From WTGA01 sp965231865 (GTDB taxonomy: Bacteria; Pseudomonadota; Gammaproteobacteria; Arenicellales; Poriferihabitantaceae), in contig CBDDOJ010000002.1 of assembly GCA_965231865.1 (NCBI GenBank), forward strand, positions 806,001 through 870,000: DNA of 64,000 nt, read 5' to 3'. Positions 7,887-16,904 of the stretch are shown piece after piece. Within the stretch, counting starts at the first letter, position 1. Each line of letters starts with the position of its first letter. Below the pieces are notes generated by a model. That model saw only the letters and a list, made by a program, of their open reading frames with translations, was not told where the DNA came from and did not search any database. A program made the position numbers and the translations under genes.

Positions 7887-9152
7887 ATGAATCTTCACGA
7901 ATACCAGGGAAAAGGAATACTGTCCTCCTATGGAATTTCCGTCCCCCGTGGAGAAGTTGCGAGCACACCGGACCAGGCGGAAAAAACCGCTTCAAAAATC
8001 GATGGAACCCATTGGATGGTGAAGGCACAGGTTCTGGCGGGCGGCCGGGCACGGGGTCATGTGGCCGGAAACGAGGGCATGGCAGGCATCCGGCGGGCAG
8101 GCAGCCCTGCGGAGATCCGCCGCATCAGCACGGAATTTCTGGGCAGTAACCTGATTACCAGCCAAACCGGAACAGAGGGAGAGCGGATTGAAAAGGTGTA
8201 TATCGAACAGGCCCTGGAGATTGAAAGGGAATTGGCAGTGGCCATGCTCGTTGACCCCAATACCAAAAGGATTACGCTAATTTATACCCATTTTGGCGGG
8301 TCCGATATCGAATCCGTTGCTGCACAGCAGCCCGAGTTGTTGCGAAAACTGGAAATCGACAAGGCCGCAGGCCCCAGTGCGGAAAAGATTAAACAGGCCG
8401 CCGGGGAACTGGCATTGAATGCGGGGTTGTCCGCCCGGTTCGGCGAGATTGTGAACAGCCTGTTCCGGTTCTTTGTTGAGCGCGATGCGACCCTGGTGGA
8501 AATCAATCCCCTGGCGGTCCGGGGGGACGACCTGCTGGCACTGGATGCGAAGGTATCGCTGGATGAGAATGCACTGTTTCGCCAGCCGGAAAACCGGCAA
8601 CTGGAGCTGGACAATAAAATCGCGGATGGCGGGTTGAGAGCGAGCTGGGATGGGTTCAATTATTTCCGGCTCAGCGGCAATATCGGGTGTTTGACCGTCG
8701 GGGCCGGATTGGCCATGGCAACCCTGGATACCATTCATGCCTGTGGCGGCCGGCCGGCCAATTTTCTTGACCTGCCCCCGGACTCCCAGATGAGCCGGAC
8801 CCGGGATGCCATTGAGGTCATACTGGGCAACCCGGAAGCAAAGGTATTGCTGATCAATGTCTTTGGAGGGGGCATCATGCGCTGTGACACCATTGCCGAT
8901 GCCATGCTGCTGGTAAAAAGATCCACTCCCCACCTTCCTCCCATCGTTGTACGACTCGCGGGGACCAATGCCGAGCTGGCCATCCGTCGCCTGAGAGAAG
9001 CGATGCCGGAAGTCGTGGTGGCCTCGAACATGGGGGAGGCCGCTGAACTGGCCGTGGAGCGGGCAGCCGGGGAGGCGGCCACGGAAGGGGGCAGGCAACA
9101 AAGCGGTTGGCCCGGAAGGATTTCCCGCTGGTTTCAGCGAACCGCCCGCTGA
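7887..9152 (+). CDS. succinate/malate-CoA ligase beta-subunit-like protein
   Basis: ATP-grasp beta subunit of an ADP-forming acyl-CoA synthetase, 421 aa. The start MNLHEYQGKGIL.SYGI and the ATP-grasp segment VKAQVLAGGRARG match SucC closely. The C-terminal CoA-ligase domain carries NIGCLTVGAGLAMATLD, NFLDLPP and INVFGGGIMRCDTIA. It is ~30 aa longer than SucC through a basic C-terminal tail (RISRWFQRTAR). In the family, this subunit with the alpha subunit interconverts succinate or malate, CoA and ATP with the acyl-CoA. It is paired with a SucD-like gene 30 bp downstream but not with other TCA-cycle genes, so it could be a second, specialised enzyme (malate-CoA ligase is one option). Confidence 0.88.
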   Translation: MNLHEYQGKGILSSYGISVPRGEVASTPDQAEKTASKIDGTHWMVKAQVLAGGRARGHVAGNEGMAGIRRAGSPAEIRRISTEFLGSNLITSQTGTEGERIEKVYIEQALEIERELAVAMLVDPNTKRITLIYTHFGGSDIESVAAQQPELLRKLEIDKAAGPSAEKIKQAAGELALNAGLSARFGEIVNSLFRFFVERDATLVEINPLAVRGDDLLALDAKVSLDENALFRQPENRQLELDNKIADGGLRASWDGFNYFRLSGNIGCLTVGAGLAMATLDTIHACGGRPANFLDLPPDSQMSRTRDAIEVILGNPEAKVLLINVFGGGIMRCDTIADAMLLVKRSTPHLPPIVVRLAGTNAELAIRRLREAMPEVVVASNMGEAAELAVERAAGEAATEGGRQQSGWPGRISRWFQRTAR

Positions 9153-9182
9153 GTATTTCCCAAATGTTTTGAGGAGAAGGGC

Positions 9183-10058
9183 ATGTCGATATTAGTGGAC
9201 GCAGAAACCAGGGTGATCTGCCAGGGCATTACCGGTATCCAGGCCACCTTTTATGTGGAGCGCGCCATTGCGTCGGGAACGAAAATGGTGGGCGGGGTTC
9301 GACCGGGCAAGGGCGGTCGCCAGCACTTGGATCTGCCGGTCTTTGACACGGTTCAGCAGGCGAAGGATGCCACGGGGGCGGATACCACCGTGGTGTTTGT
9401 TCCCAAGGCGGTGGCTGCCGCCGCAATCATGGAAGCCATCGAAGCGGACATGGCCCTGATCGTCTGCATTACCGAACACATTCCGGTACTGGATATGGTG
9501 GATGTGCTGCAGGCCCTGGAAAAGAGCAATTCAAAATTGATCGGACCGAACAGCCCGGGAATCATCACCCCGGGAGCGTGCCGGATCGGTATCATGCCCA
9601 TTGAAATATTCAGACCCGGAAGCGTGGGCATTGTCACCCGGTCCAGCACCCTGACCTATGAAGCCGTTTTGCAGACATCCGTCGCGGGGCTGGGACAATC
9701 CACCTGCATCGGTATTGGAGGAGACACGGTTCGGGGCATGGGTTTCATTGAGTGTCTGGAACAGTTTAAAACCGACCCGGACACCAAGGCGGTGCTGTTG
9801 ATTGGAGAAATTGGCGGATCGGAAGAGGAAAGTACGGCGGAGTATCTCCGCCGCTCCAGCTATCCCAAACCGGTTGTGGCCTATATTGCCGGACAATCGG
9901 CCATGCCGGAACGGCGCATGGGACACGCCAGTGCAATTATAGAAGGGGGGACCGGCGCTGCAGCAGGCAAGATTGAAGCGCTGCAGAATGCGGGAGTACA
10001 GGTGGTTCAATTTCCGTTGGAAATCGGCTCCACCGTGGCATCCCTGGTCCTGGAGTGA
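9183..10058 (+). CDS. succinate/malate-CoA ligase alpha-subunit-like protein
   Basis: SucD-like CoA-binding subunit, 291 aa, the usual length. The N-terminal CoA-binding Rossmann motif (VICQGITGIQATFYVERAI), the GPNSPGIITPG loop and IVTRSSTLTYEAV are conserved. The active-site histidine, phosphorylated during catalysis, is visible in RRMGHASAIIEGG, with the partner glutamate in LIGEIGGSEEE. A strong GAGGAGAAGG ribosome-binding site precedes the ATG. It forms an operon with the beta subunit. Substrate cannot be decided: SucD has GHAGAI where this protein has GHASAI, and no neighbouring gene settles it. Confidence 0.88.
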   Translation: MSILVDAETRVICQGITGIQATFYVERAIASGTKMVGGVRPGKGGRQHLDLPVFDTVQQAKDATGADTTVVFVPKAVAAAAIMEAIEADMALIVCITEHIPVLDMVDVLQALEKSNSKLIGPNSPGIITPGACRIGIMPIEIFRPGSVGIVTRSSTLTYEAVLQTSVAGLGQSTCIGIGGDTVRGMGFIECLEQFKTDPDTKAVLLIGEIGGSEEESTAEYLRRSSYPKPVVAYIAGQSAMPERRMGHASAIIEGGTGAAAGKIEALQNAGVQVVQFPLEIGSTVASLVLE

Positions 10059-10268
10059 ACCGGTCTCAAATCCCTCCCTCAATCCCAACGCATCAGGGAA
10101 CCAGCCGGGCACTGCTATCGCCGGAAAACCCAACACGATTGTAGTGCCCTATTGATTTTTCACCTCAATAAAATCAATGACTTGGAAATCCAGATGTCTT
10201 AACCGAGAGCCATTCTCTGCCCCGAGGTGCCTGCTCTGGAAATATCCCCACGGCAACCCGGGGCCGGA

Positions 10269-10940
10269 TCATGCCCGCAGTTTCGCATAGACCCAGTAAT
10301 GGGCTTTTTCGTCGGTGGTATAGCTTGCGTTTTTCAGGGTTTTGATCAGCTTCAGGACCCCCCGGGACTCGAGGTCGTCGCTGACTTCCCGGAAGTTTTC
10401 GCTCTGGCAGTACTCAACCCGGGTGCTGACGAGAACGAGTCCCCCGGGCCGGGTCATCCGCACCAGCTGTGACAGCGCCCGGGGAGGAACATGCCCCGGT
10501 GTAAAAACCCCGATGGAAATGGTGCAGTCGTATTGGTCAACCCATTCGGATTTCACCGGGGCGTTCAAATCGATATTGCCCTCCAGGTGCCGGTAGAAGC
10601 CGGTCTGCCGGGCAATCTCCACCATTTCAGGGCTGAGATCGAATCCATCGATATTCGTATAGCCGGCTTCCTTCAGTACCCTTGCCAGCAGGCCCGTACC
10701 ACAACCCGCATCCATGATTCTCATCCCGGGATTGGCGGGATCAATGGAATGTTCTCCGGACCCGGGTAAATTCTGCAGCAGGGCCAGGATGTTGGAGGGG
10801 GCCGCGTAGTTCCAGTGGGTGGTATCCTCCTCGTATTGATTCGCCCATTTTGAATAAAACTGCCGGATCGATTCAGGGGAACCATCCAGGTTCAGAACGC
10901 TGTGCAGGGTGGGGGGGAGTCGTCCCCCGTTGTGGCTCAT
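10269..10940 (-). CDS. class I SAM-dependent methyltransferase
   Basis: 223-aa Rossmann-fold methyltransferase. Motif I (MRIMDAGCGTGLLARVL) binds S-adenosylmethionine; the acidic residue after strand 2 is in IDGFDLSPEMVEIA; later strands are seen in YDCTISIGVFTPGHVPP and RPGGLVLVST. It resembles Williams-Beuren/methyltransferase-like 27-type proteins in the N-terminal YSKWANQYEED region. The ATG at 10940 is chosen because an AAGGA ribosome-binding sequence lies 8-10 bases upstream; a longer frame begins at 11021. It is convergent with the SucD-like gene and divergent from the aldo/keto reductase. Substrate unknown. Confidence 0.85.
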   Translation of the reverse strand: MSHNGGRLPPTLHSVLNLDGSPESIRQFYSKWANQYEEDTTHWNYAAPSNILALLQNLPGSGEHSIDPANPGMRIMDAGCGTGLLARVLKEAGYTNIDGFDLSPEMVEIARQTGFYRHLEGNIDLNAPVKSEWVDQYDCTISIGVFTPGHVPPRALSQLVRMTRPGGLVLVSTRVEYCQSENFREVSDDLESRGVLKLIKTLKNASYTTDEKAHYWVYAKLRA

Positions 10941-11113
10941 AAAACGAATCCTTAGTTTGTGATGGACAATCATACACCAACTTGTTCTGTCGGCAGATTG
11001 CGGTACACTATCGCGATTCATTCAAATGACGGGTTGGGAGGCATGATGGTGGAGGACTGTGGTCCATGCCACAGCGGCATCGGACCCCGGGGCCGCAAAC
11101 GGGCCGGGGGGTC

Positions 11114-12052
11114 ATGAAAATCGTACTGGGTTCCATGACCTTTTCGGACCAGGCGGATGAAGAGGTTTCCCTGGAAATGCTCCGCCTGTTTTGCGCACAG
11201 GGCGGGGAGGAAGTGGACACGGCCTACCAGTACAACGGGGGGAACACGGAACGGTTACTGGGCAAACTGCTGTCTGCCCACCCGGACCTGGCTGCGAAGA
11301 TTGCCACCAAGGTGAATCCCTGGGATGGGAATGGCCTGAAACCCGATGAAGTCCGAAAACAGTTTGTCGAGAGCCGGAAGCGGTTGCAGGCCGGTTCCGT
11401 GGACATGCTGTACCTCCATTCCCCGGACCTGGACACCCCCATTGTGGACACCCTCGCTGTGTGCTGGGATTTTTACCGGCAGGGAACGTTCAGACGGTTC
11501 GGTCTCAGTAATTTCGCATCCTGGCAGGTGGCAGAAGTGGTGGAAATCTGCCGGTCGAAAGGGTGGATGGTGCCCACGGTGTACCAGGGAATGTACAATG
11601 CCCTCACCCGGGATGTGGAAAGGGAGCTGTTTCCCTGTCTTCGAAATTATGGAATCCGTTTCTACGCCTACAATCCGCTGGCCGGCGGGTTGCTCACGGG
11701 GAAACACGGAAATTATGCGGACACTCCGGAACCCGGCCGATTTACCCTGAATGACCAGTATCCGTCACGGTACTGGAAACCGGAGTATTTCAGGGTTCTC
11801 CAGTCATTGACCACCGCCTGCAGGGGCCACGGCATCGCACCGGGGGAGGCCGCACTGCGCTGGCTGGTCCATCATTCCAGGTTGTCCGGGGATGCGAAGG
11901 ATGCCATCATCCTGGGCGCGAGCCGGCTTGCGCACCTGCAGGAAAATCTTGCGGCCTGTGAGCGCGGTGGACTGCCCCGGGAGGTTGTCAGTGTGCTGGA
12001 TGAAGGGTGGGAGACCGTGCGGGGGGATTGCTTCCGGTATTTTCGCCCGTAA
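11114..12052 (+). CDS. aldo/keto reductase, AKR7 (aflatoxin-aldehyde reductase)-like
   Basis: 312-aa NADPH-dependent TIM-barrel reductase. The start IVLGSMTFSDQADEE and the catalytic Asp-Tyr segment EVDTAYQYNGGNTE match the AKR7/aflatoxin B1 aldehyde reductase group. The catalytic Lys is in AKIATKVNPWDG, and the His position in DMLYLHSPD. FYAYNPLAGGLLTGK near residue 190 is another group signature. The ATG at 11114 follows a G-rich stretch acting as ribosome-binding site; the 16 upstream in-frame codons look non-coding. It probably detoxifies or reduces small aldehydes; physiological substrate unknown. Gene stands alone. Confidence 0.9.
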   Translation: MKIVLGSMTFSDQADEEVSLEMLRLFCAQGGEEVDTAYQYNGGNTERLLGKLLSAHPDLAAKIATKVNPWDGNGLKPDEVRKQFVESRKRLQAGSVDMLYLHSPDLDTPIVDTLAVCWDFYRQGTFRRFGLSNFASWQVAEVVEICRSKGWMVPTVYQGMYNALTRDVERELFPCLRNYGIRFYAYNPLAGGLLTGKHGNYADTPEPGRFTLNDQYPSRYWKPEYFRVLQSLTTACRGHGIAPGEAALRWLVHHSRLSGDAKDAIILGASRLAHLQENLAACERGGLPREVVSVLDEGWETVRGDCFRYFRP

Positions 12053-12138
12053 GGCCTGCCCCGGCCGGGCAGGGAGTCTTTCGACTCCGGGTTTATTCCG
12101 GAACCGGCCCAGTCCCCAGCCGCCGGCTTTCGTGGAAT

Positions 12139-13392
12139 TCATGCACTGCGGAACCGGTCCGGATGGAAGGGCTGGAGGTTGACGCAAGGGGGTTCCCCGG
12201 CGGCCAGTTCGGAGACCAGCCTGCCGGTGATTCCCGCGAGGGTCAATCCGATGTGCTGGTGTCCGAACGCATGGATGATCCGTTCATCCTTCCTTCCCGG
12301 ACCAATGACGGGCCGGGCATCGGGGAGCGTCGGTCGATAGCCCAGCCAGGAAGTGGTGGGCTCCCTTTCAAGGTTAAACATGGCCCGGGCTTTCCGGGCA
12401 AGATAATCCAGATGCCGGGGGTTCTTTTTCGGGGACAGTCCTGCGATTTCAACCGTACCGGCAAAGCGCAGTCCCTCGTTCATGGGAGTGGCGTAAAACC
12501 CGCAGTCCGCCCAGGCCACGGGACGATTCACCAGGTGCTGCTGATCCGCATACTGGATGTGGTATCCCCGTTCGGTGTCCAGCGGAATGCCCGCAAGTCC
12601 ACACCCGGCGATCTGTTTGGAAAAGGCACCGCTGCTGATCACCACCTGGTCTGCCGAAATTCCTTCCCCACTGGAAAGATGAACCTGCAATCCCTTTTCA
12701 TTGCGAGTGATCCCCTTCACATGGGCAAAGAGGTGTCGGCCATGATGGTGGAGGAAGGATTCAAAAAACCGTTTGACCAGTGTTTTGGGATTCAGGACAT
12801 GGCGGGCATGCCTGAACAGCAGTCCTTTTGCAAAGTGCGGTTTCAGATTCGGTTCCAGGTCGCGAATTTCAGGTGCGGTGAGTTCAGTGAATTTCGCGCC
12901 CTGTTCCGCCCGTGCCTGGTTACCCTGCCTGGCACGGTTGAAGGCCGCCTCGGATTCATACACATACATGCATCCATTCGTCTCGAACAGGTCCTGGGTC
13001 CGGGTGAGCCGGATCAGGGGGTCGAGCCCGTCATGGGTCAACCGCAGGAGGTCTCCCAGTGCCTGGATCGTTTTGTTCACCTCGGACCGGGTGCAGTGCC
13101 TGAGAAACGACAGCATCCAGGGAAAATGGGTCACCGCATACCAGGGATTGATGCTCAATGGACTGTCCCGGCCCCACATCAGCGTGGGCAGCCTTCGGAT
13201 CAGTCCGGGATGATTCACCGGAACACAGGCATAGTCTGCGATGGTGCAGGCATTTCCCGATGAGGTCATGGACCCGGGCTTGTTCCCGTCTGCGAGACTG
13301 ACCCGGAACCCCTTTTTCTGCAACCACAGCGCGCAGCTGACGCCCACCAGGCCGGCACCGATGACAGCAATATGCGGGGGGAAGTTCGACAA
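12139..13392 (-). CDS. FAD-dependent D-amino-acid dehydrogenase-like oxidoreductase (DAO family)
   Basis: 417-aa DadA-type flavoprotein. The N-terminal dinucleotide-binding motif is IAVIGAGLVGVSCALWLQKKG, followed by NKPGSMTSSGNACTI, the DadA-like FAD loop. The C-terminal FAD motif is IHAFGHQHIGLTLAGITGRLV. Family members oxidise D-amino acids or cis-4-hydroxy-D-proline, passing electrons to quinone. It is a paralogue of the enzyme at 45297-46550: same length, same PGSMTS..NA and FGHxHxGLT motifs. It is followed by a DUF2237 gene 3 bp upstream in coordinate terms (that gene is transcribed first), suggesting an operon. Exact substrate unresolved. Confidence 0.88.
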   Translation of the reverse strand: MSNFPPHIAVIGAGLVGVSCALWLQKKGFRVSLADGNKPGSMTSSGNACTIADYACVPVNHPGLIRRLPTLMWGRDSPLSINPWYAVTHFPWMLSFLRHCTRSEVNKTIQALGDLLRLTHDGLDPLIRLTRTQDLFETNGCMYVYESEAAFNRARQGNQARAEQGAKFTELTAPEIRDLEPNLKPHFAKGLLFRHARHVLNPKTLVKRFFESFLHHHGRHLFAHVKGITRNEKGLQVHLSSGEGISADQVVISSGAFSKQIAGCGLAGIPLDTERGYHIQYADQQHLVNRPVAWADCGFYATPMNEGLRFAGTVEIAGLSPKKNPRHLDYLARKARAMFNLEREPTTSWLGYRPTLPDARPVIGPGRKDERIIHAFGHQHIGLTLAGITGRLVSELAAGEPPCVNLQPFHPDRFRSA

Positions 13393-13395
13393 GGA

Positions 13396-13770
13396 TCAGG
13401 ACAGGTCGATGGCGTGGTTTTTCAGGTCGGCGAAACGGATGACTTCCAGCGCTTTTTCATGGGTCCCCCGCATCACGACCCGGGGAGCGAAGCCGGCTTC
13501 CAGAGCCTGGACCCAGCGCAGGGCGCACAGGCACCACCGGTCTCCGGGTTTCAGCCCGGAAAACCCCGGCCTTGGGGTGCTCAGGTCATTGCCGGCGAGT
13601 TTGCTGAATTCCAGAAATTCCTCCGTAACCTGGACACAGACGGTGTGGGACCCAATGTCTTCCGGGCCGGTTTCACAGCAGCCATTGCGGGTGAATCCGG
13701 TCAGGGGAGACAGGGAGCAGGGTTCCAGGGGCTCCTGGAGTACGCTCATCTGGTTTTTGGGCCAGTTCAT
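13396..13770 (-). CDS. DUF2237 family protein
   Basis: 124-aa conserved protein of unknown function. Family hallmarks are visible: LEPCSLSPLTGFTRNGCCETG, DIGSHTVCVQVTEEFLEFS, GNDLSTPRPGFSGLKPGDRWCLCALRW and THEKALEVI. Several conserved Cys residues and acidic residues suggest metal binding, but no activity is established for the family. It lies immediately before, and only 3 bp from, the FAD-dependent oxidoreductase on the same strand, so the two are probably co-transcribed. Confidence 0.9.
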   Translation of the reverse strand: MNWPKNQMSVLQEPLEPCSLSPLTGFTRNGCCETGPEDIGSHTVCVQVTEEFLEFSKLAGNDLSTPRPGFSGLKPGDRWCLCALRWVQALEAGFAPRVVMRGTHEKALEVIRFADLKNHAIDLS

Positions 13771-13962
13771 GGTCGGTTGTTATGGGTGATGGGATCGGGA
13801 TGCGTCATTCAAACCCCGGGGGTTCGCCCCGCCAATCATACCCAATTCCCCCGGGTTTGTTTAGCCCCGGAGTTGTCCAACGGCACATGGTACTGAAGAC
13901 AGGGTGGTTTCCAGCGGAAAGTGAGCCCCGGACGGTAATTCCGGGATCATGGCCTCGCCGGG

Positions 13963-14724
13963 TCAGGAGAGAGGAAGGCTGAATTCCTGTCCGTCCAGGA
14001 TTTCGGCCTGATTGTTGTAGTTGGTTTCAAGGATGAGAAGGTCCCGGGGATAAAACAGCAGACAGGTGGTGGTGCGGGTACCGTACTGATCACCGCGGAT
14101 GAAAATGGAAGAGCGGTAATTTTCTGTATTGTGTTGCGTGCCGGGTCCGGGGGGTTGATCCGGGTTTGTCCCGGCTTCATCCCGCATGATCGCATTCAGT
14201 TTTCCGGGGCTGGGGTCGCCGGCATCCACCCACCTCGCTAACCGGCGGGTTCCGGCAGAAATTTTAGGCCAGCACTGGCCAATCGGGCCATTGGACAGGC
14301 CATGGTAGCCCGTTTCCAGGGTGTGCAACGAGCCGTCCTGGCTGCAAAAGGCCCGGATGCCGTTCTGGCTGCCGTATACCACGTTGAACGGGTTGAACTG
14401 CCGGGAGTGTTTCCGGATTCCATGGGTAAATTCAGCATCGGTTTCAGCGCCATCCAGGTATCGTCTGACGAGTTCTCCCCGGCTTTTCAGGTCCGGGTTC
14501 CTGGGCGCCCCGGTCCTTAAATTGGTCACCGCACAGAATTTCCCGCTGCGATTGGCCCCCAGCCAGCTCCCGCACCTTGACAGGTCCCGGCCGGCCAGGA
14601 TACCCGGATGATCCGCCCAGAAATGCATGGACCGGGATGGCCGCTGGAAGTATTCGTCCCGGTTTGCTGCAATGACCAGCGGGCATTCGGGATGGGTGTT
14701 GATGGCCAGAAGAAGCAGGCACAT
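13963..14724 (-). CDS. NRDE (TANGO2-like) family protein
   Basis: 253-aa member of the NRDE family, named for the N-terminal Asn-Arg-Asp-Glu motif, here in VIAANRDEYFQRP. It starts MCLLLLAINTHPECP, typical of the family (Cys at position 2 as in Ntn-hydrolase-like proteins). Further landmarks are GILAGRDLSRCGSWLGANRSGKF, AVTNLR and LSNGP. The human homologue TANGO2 has been implicated in haem or acyl-CoA handling; bacterial function is unclear. The start at 14724 is chosen on the Met-Cys motif; the frame is open upstream to 14880. Divergent from the RbgA-like GTPase, 94 bp apart. Confidence 0.9.
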   Translation of the reverse strand: MCLLLLAINTHPECPLVIAANRDEYFQRPSRSMHFWADHPGILAGRDLSRCGSWLGANRSGKFCAVTNLRTGAPRNPDLKSRGELVRRYLDGAETDAEFTHGIRKHSRQFNPFNVVYGSQNGIRAFCSQDGSLHTLETGYHGLSNGPIGQCWPKISAGTRRLARWVDAGDPSPGKLNAIMRDEAGTNPDQPPGPGTQHNTENYRSSIFIRGDQYGTRTTTCLLFYPRDLLILETNYNNQAEILDGQEFSLPLS

Positions 14725-14818
14725 AATCGATTCGCGGTGGTGAAGTTTTGTCGGATTCCCCGCCAATAGTAATCCCTGGCGGGTAGAATAGGAATCCTTT
14801 TTGACGCAACCAACTTCC

Positions 14819-15682
14819 ATGGAACTCAACCCGATCCAGTGGTATCCCGGCCACATGCACAAGGCCAGCAAGGAGGCCAAGGCCGTCTACAAAAAGGTGG
14901 ATGTGTTCATCGAAATGCTGGATGCCCGGGCCCCGTTCAGCAGCGCCAACCCCATGCTCGAGGCACTGCGCAGGGAAAAACCGTGTTTGAAGGTGTTCGG
15001 GAAATCCGACCTCGCGGACCCCGAACTGAATTCAATCTGGCAACGACAGTGTGAATCCCGAAACCATGCCGTGGTGTTCGCAGATACCCGGAAACCCCGG
15101 CAGGTTGCCGCCATTGCGGGGAAGTGCCGTCGGATGCATGCGGCCCGGGGCACCCATCGCAGCCCGGTCACGGCGATGGTGGTGGGGATTCCGAACGTGG
15201 GAAAATCCACACTGATCAACAGCCTGGCAGGGAGGACAGTGGCCAGGACCGGCAATGAACCCGCGGTCACGAAGCAACAGCAAACCATCGAAGTCACCAT
15301 GGATTTCAGATTGCTGGATACCCCGGGACTGATGTGGCCGAAAGTGGAAAACCTGTCCAGTGGATATCGCCTGGCGGTGACCGGGGCCATTCGGGATACC
15401 GCCATTGCCCACACCGATGTGGCGATTTTTGCCATTGCCTATCTCAGGCAGGTTTACCGACAACGGTTGCGCGAGCGGTACCGCCTGGAGAATCCGGACC
15501 TGGATGAGATGGGGGTTCTTGGGCAAATTGGCATGAAAAGAGGCTGCCTGGTGAAGGGTGGTGGCATGGACCTGGACCGTGCTGCCAAAATCCTCATCGC
15601 CGATATCCGGGCAGGTCGTCTGGGCAGGATTACCTGGGAAACCCCTGAAATGTGTGCAAGGGAGACCGGACAGGGTCCCTGA
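14819..15682 (+). CDS. rbgA: YlqF/RbgA-like ribosome biogenesis GTPase
   Basis: 287-aa circularly permuted GTPase that in the family assists late 50S subunit assembly. The characteristic start NPIQWYPGHMHKASKEAK is present. The G motifs are in permuted order: a G4-like FGKSD, then G1 VVGIPNVGKSTLINSLAGR, then G3 LLDTPGLMWPK. The G4 motif reads GKSD rather than the usual NKxD, a possible small departure in guanine specificity. A C-terminal domain is shorter than in Bacillus RbgA. The ATG at 14819 is preferred over a TTG at 14801. Confidence 0.88.
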   Translation: MELNPIQWYPGHMHKASKEAKAVYKKVDVFIEMLDARAPFSSANPMLEALRREKPCLKVFGKSDLADPELNSIWQRQCESRNHAVVFADTRKPRQVAAIAGKCRRMHAARGTHRSPVTAMVVGIPNVGKSTLINSLAGRTVARTGNEPAVTKQQQTIEVTMDFRLLDTPGLMWPKVENLSSGYRLAVTGAIRDTAIAHTDVAIFAIAYLRQVYRQRLRERYRLENPDLDEMGVLGQIGMKRGCLVKGGGMDLDRAAKILIADIRAGRLGRITWETPEMCARETGQGP

Positions 15683-15810
15683 ACGGGTCCTGGTTCCGAA
15701 GAGCAGGAAGAGTTCCCGGATCATTTCATCATCCGTACAATCCGGGTTACGTCCCCACATATACCGGGAGATGCGATATCATCCCCCCCAGCAATTCCAG
15801 GAGACAGGTT

Positions 15811-16719
15811 ATGCAGTTTGAAGGCATTTATCCCCCGGTGATCACTCCCCATTTCGAAAATGGGGAGATTGACCGGGACGGGTTCGCATGCATGGTGAAT
15901 CATCTCGTCGATTCCGGGGTGCACGGTGTGATCGTCGGTGGGACCACCGGTGAATACTACGCCCAGAGCAGGGAAGAGCGGGTAGAAATGATGGGTCTTG
16001 CCAGGGAGGTCCTTAAGGACCGGTTGCCCCTCATCGTTGGAATCGGGGCCATACGGACCGAAGACTGCATCGAATACGGTTTGAGGGCAAGAGAAAATGG
16101 GGCGGACGCGGTATTGATGCCGGCCCCTTACTACGCGGTGCCGACCCAGCGCGAGCTGGCGGACCATGCCCTGGCCGTGGACCGCGAAGTCAACCTCCCG
16201 GTCATGCTGTACAACTATCCGGGTCGGACAGGGACCATCATGCAGGCCGAATTTTTCAACCGGGTCCGCCACCATCCGAATTTTTGCGGGGTCAAGGAGT
16301 CCACCGGGGATATCAACCAACTGCATATGCTCGTCCGGGATTATCCCGGGATCACATTGCTTTGCGGCATGGACGACCAGGCCCTGGAATTTTTTGCCTG
16401 GGGTGCCCGGGGCTGGGTCTGCGCCGGCGGAAACTGCCTTCCCAAGGAACATATTGCCCTGTATGAAGCGGTTGCCATTGAAAACGACATTGAAAAAGGC
16501 AGGAAAATCATGTCTGCACTGATGCCCTTTATGGATATTCTGGAGCAGGGAGGCAAACTGATCCAGACCATTAAACAGGTCTGTCACCTGAACGGTCTGC
16601 CATCCGGACCGGTGCGCAGGCCGCTGCAGGGGCTGAGCGCGGAAGAGAAGCGGCGGCTGGAAATTGTACTGGAGGACCTGGAGTCGGCGATGGCGGCGAT
16701 CGGGGACGAGTATTCCTGA
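15811..16719 (+). CDS. dihydrodipicolinate synthase (DapA) family aldolase/lyase
   Basis: 302-aa class I aldolase of the DapA/N-acetylneuraminate lyase superfamily. The start FEGIYPPVITPHF, the GGTTGEYYAQSREER substrate loop, the catalytic Tyr in VMLYNYPGRTG and the Schiff-base Lys in FCGVKESTGD are all visible. An AGGAGACAGG ribosome-binding site lies just upstream of ATG 15811. Close family members include catabolic dehydratase/deaminases of sugar acids and hydroxyproline as well as DapA itself, and it lacks neighbouring lysine-biosynthesis genes. A catabolic role is more likely than lysine synthesis; substrate unresolved. Paralogous to 44308-45195. Confidence 0.85.
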   Translation: MQFEGIYPPVITPHFENGEIDRDGFACMVNHLVDSGVHGVIVGGTTGEYYAQSREERVEMMGLAREVLKDRLPLIVGIGAIRTEDCIEYGLRARENGADAVLMPAPYYAVPTQRELADHALAVDREVNLPVMLYNYPGRTGTIMQAEFFNRVRHHPNFCGVKESTGDINQLHMLVRDYPGITLLCGMDDQALEFFAWGARGWVCAGGNCLPKEHIALYEAVAIENDIEKGRKIMSALMPFMDILEQGGKLIQTIKQVCHLNGLPSGPVRRPLQGLSAEEKRRLEIVLEDLESAMAAIGDEYS

Positions 16720-16904
16720 CCCGGCCCGGCCAGCGGCGGCCGTGTCCCGAAAGGCGGCGGCTCGCGGCACAAAATAAGGCTCGATATGGCCCGGCACTGG
16801 CCGTAGAATACCCATGCCGGGCATTCGTCCTGTCCCGGATACTGCCGACACGGGATATCCCGGGCACAAGAGTGAAAAAATTTATTGATGGATGGAAAGC
16901 TGAC

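Noticed and set aside
15811..16719. Naming the DapA-family gene dapA
   Set aside because: Superfamily residues alone do not separate DapA from catabolic aldolases, and no lysine-pathway gene is adjacent.
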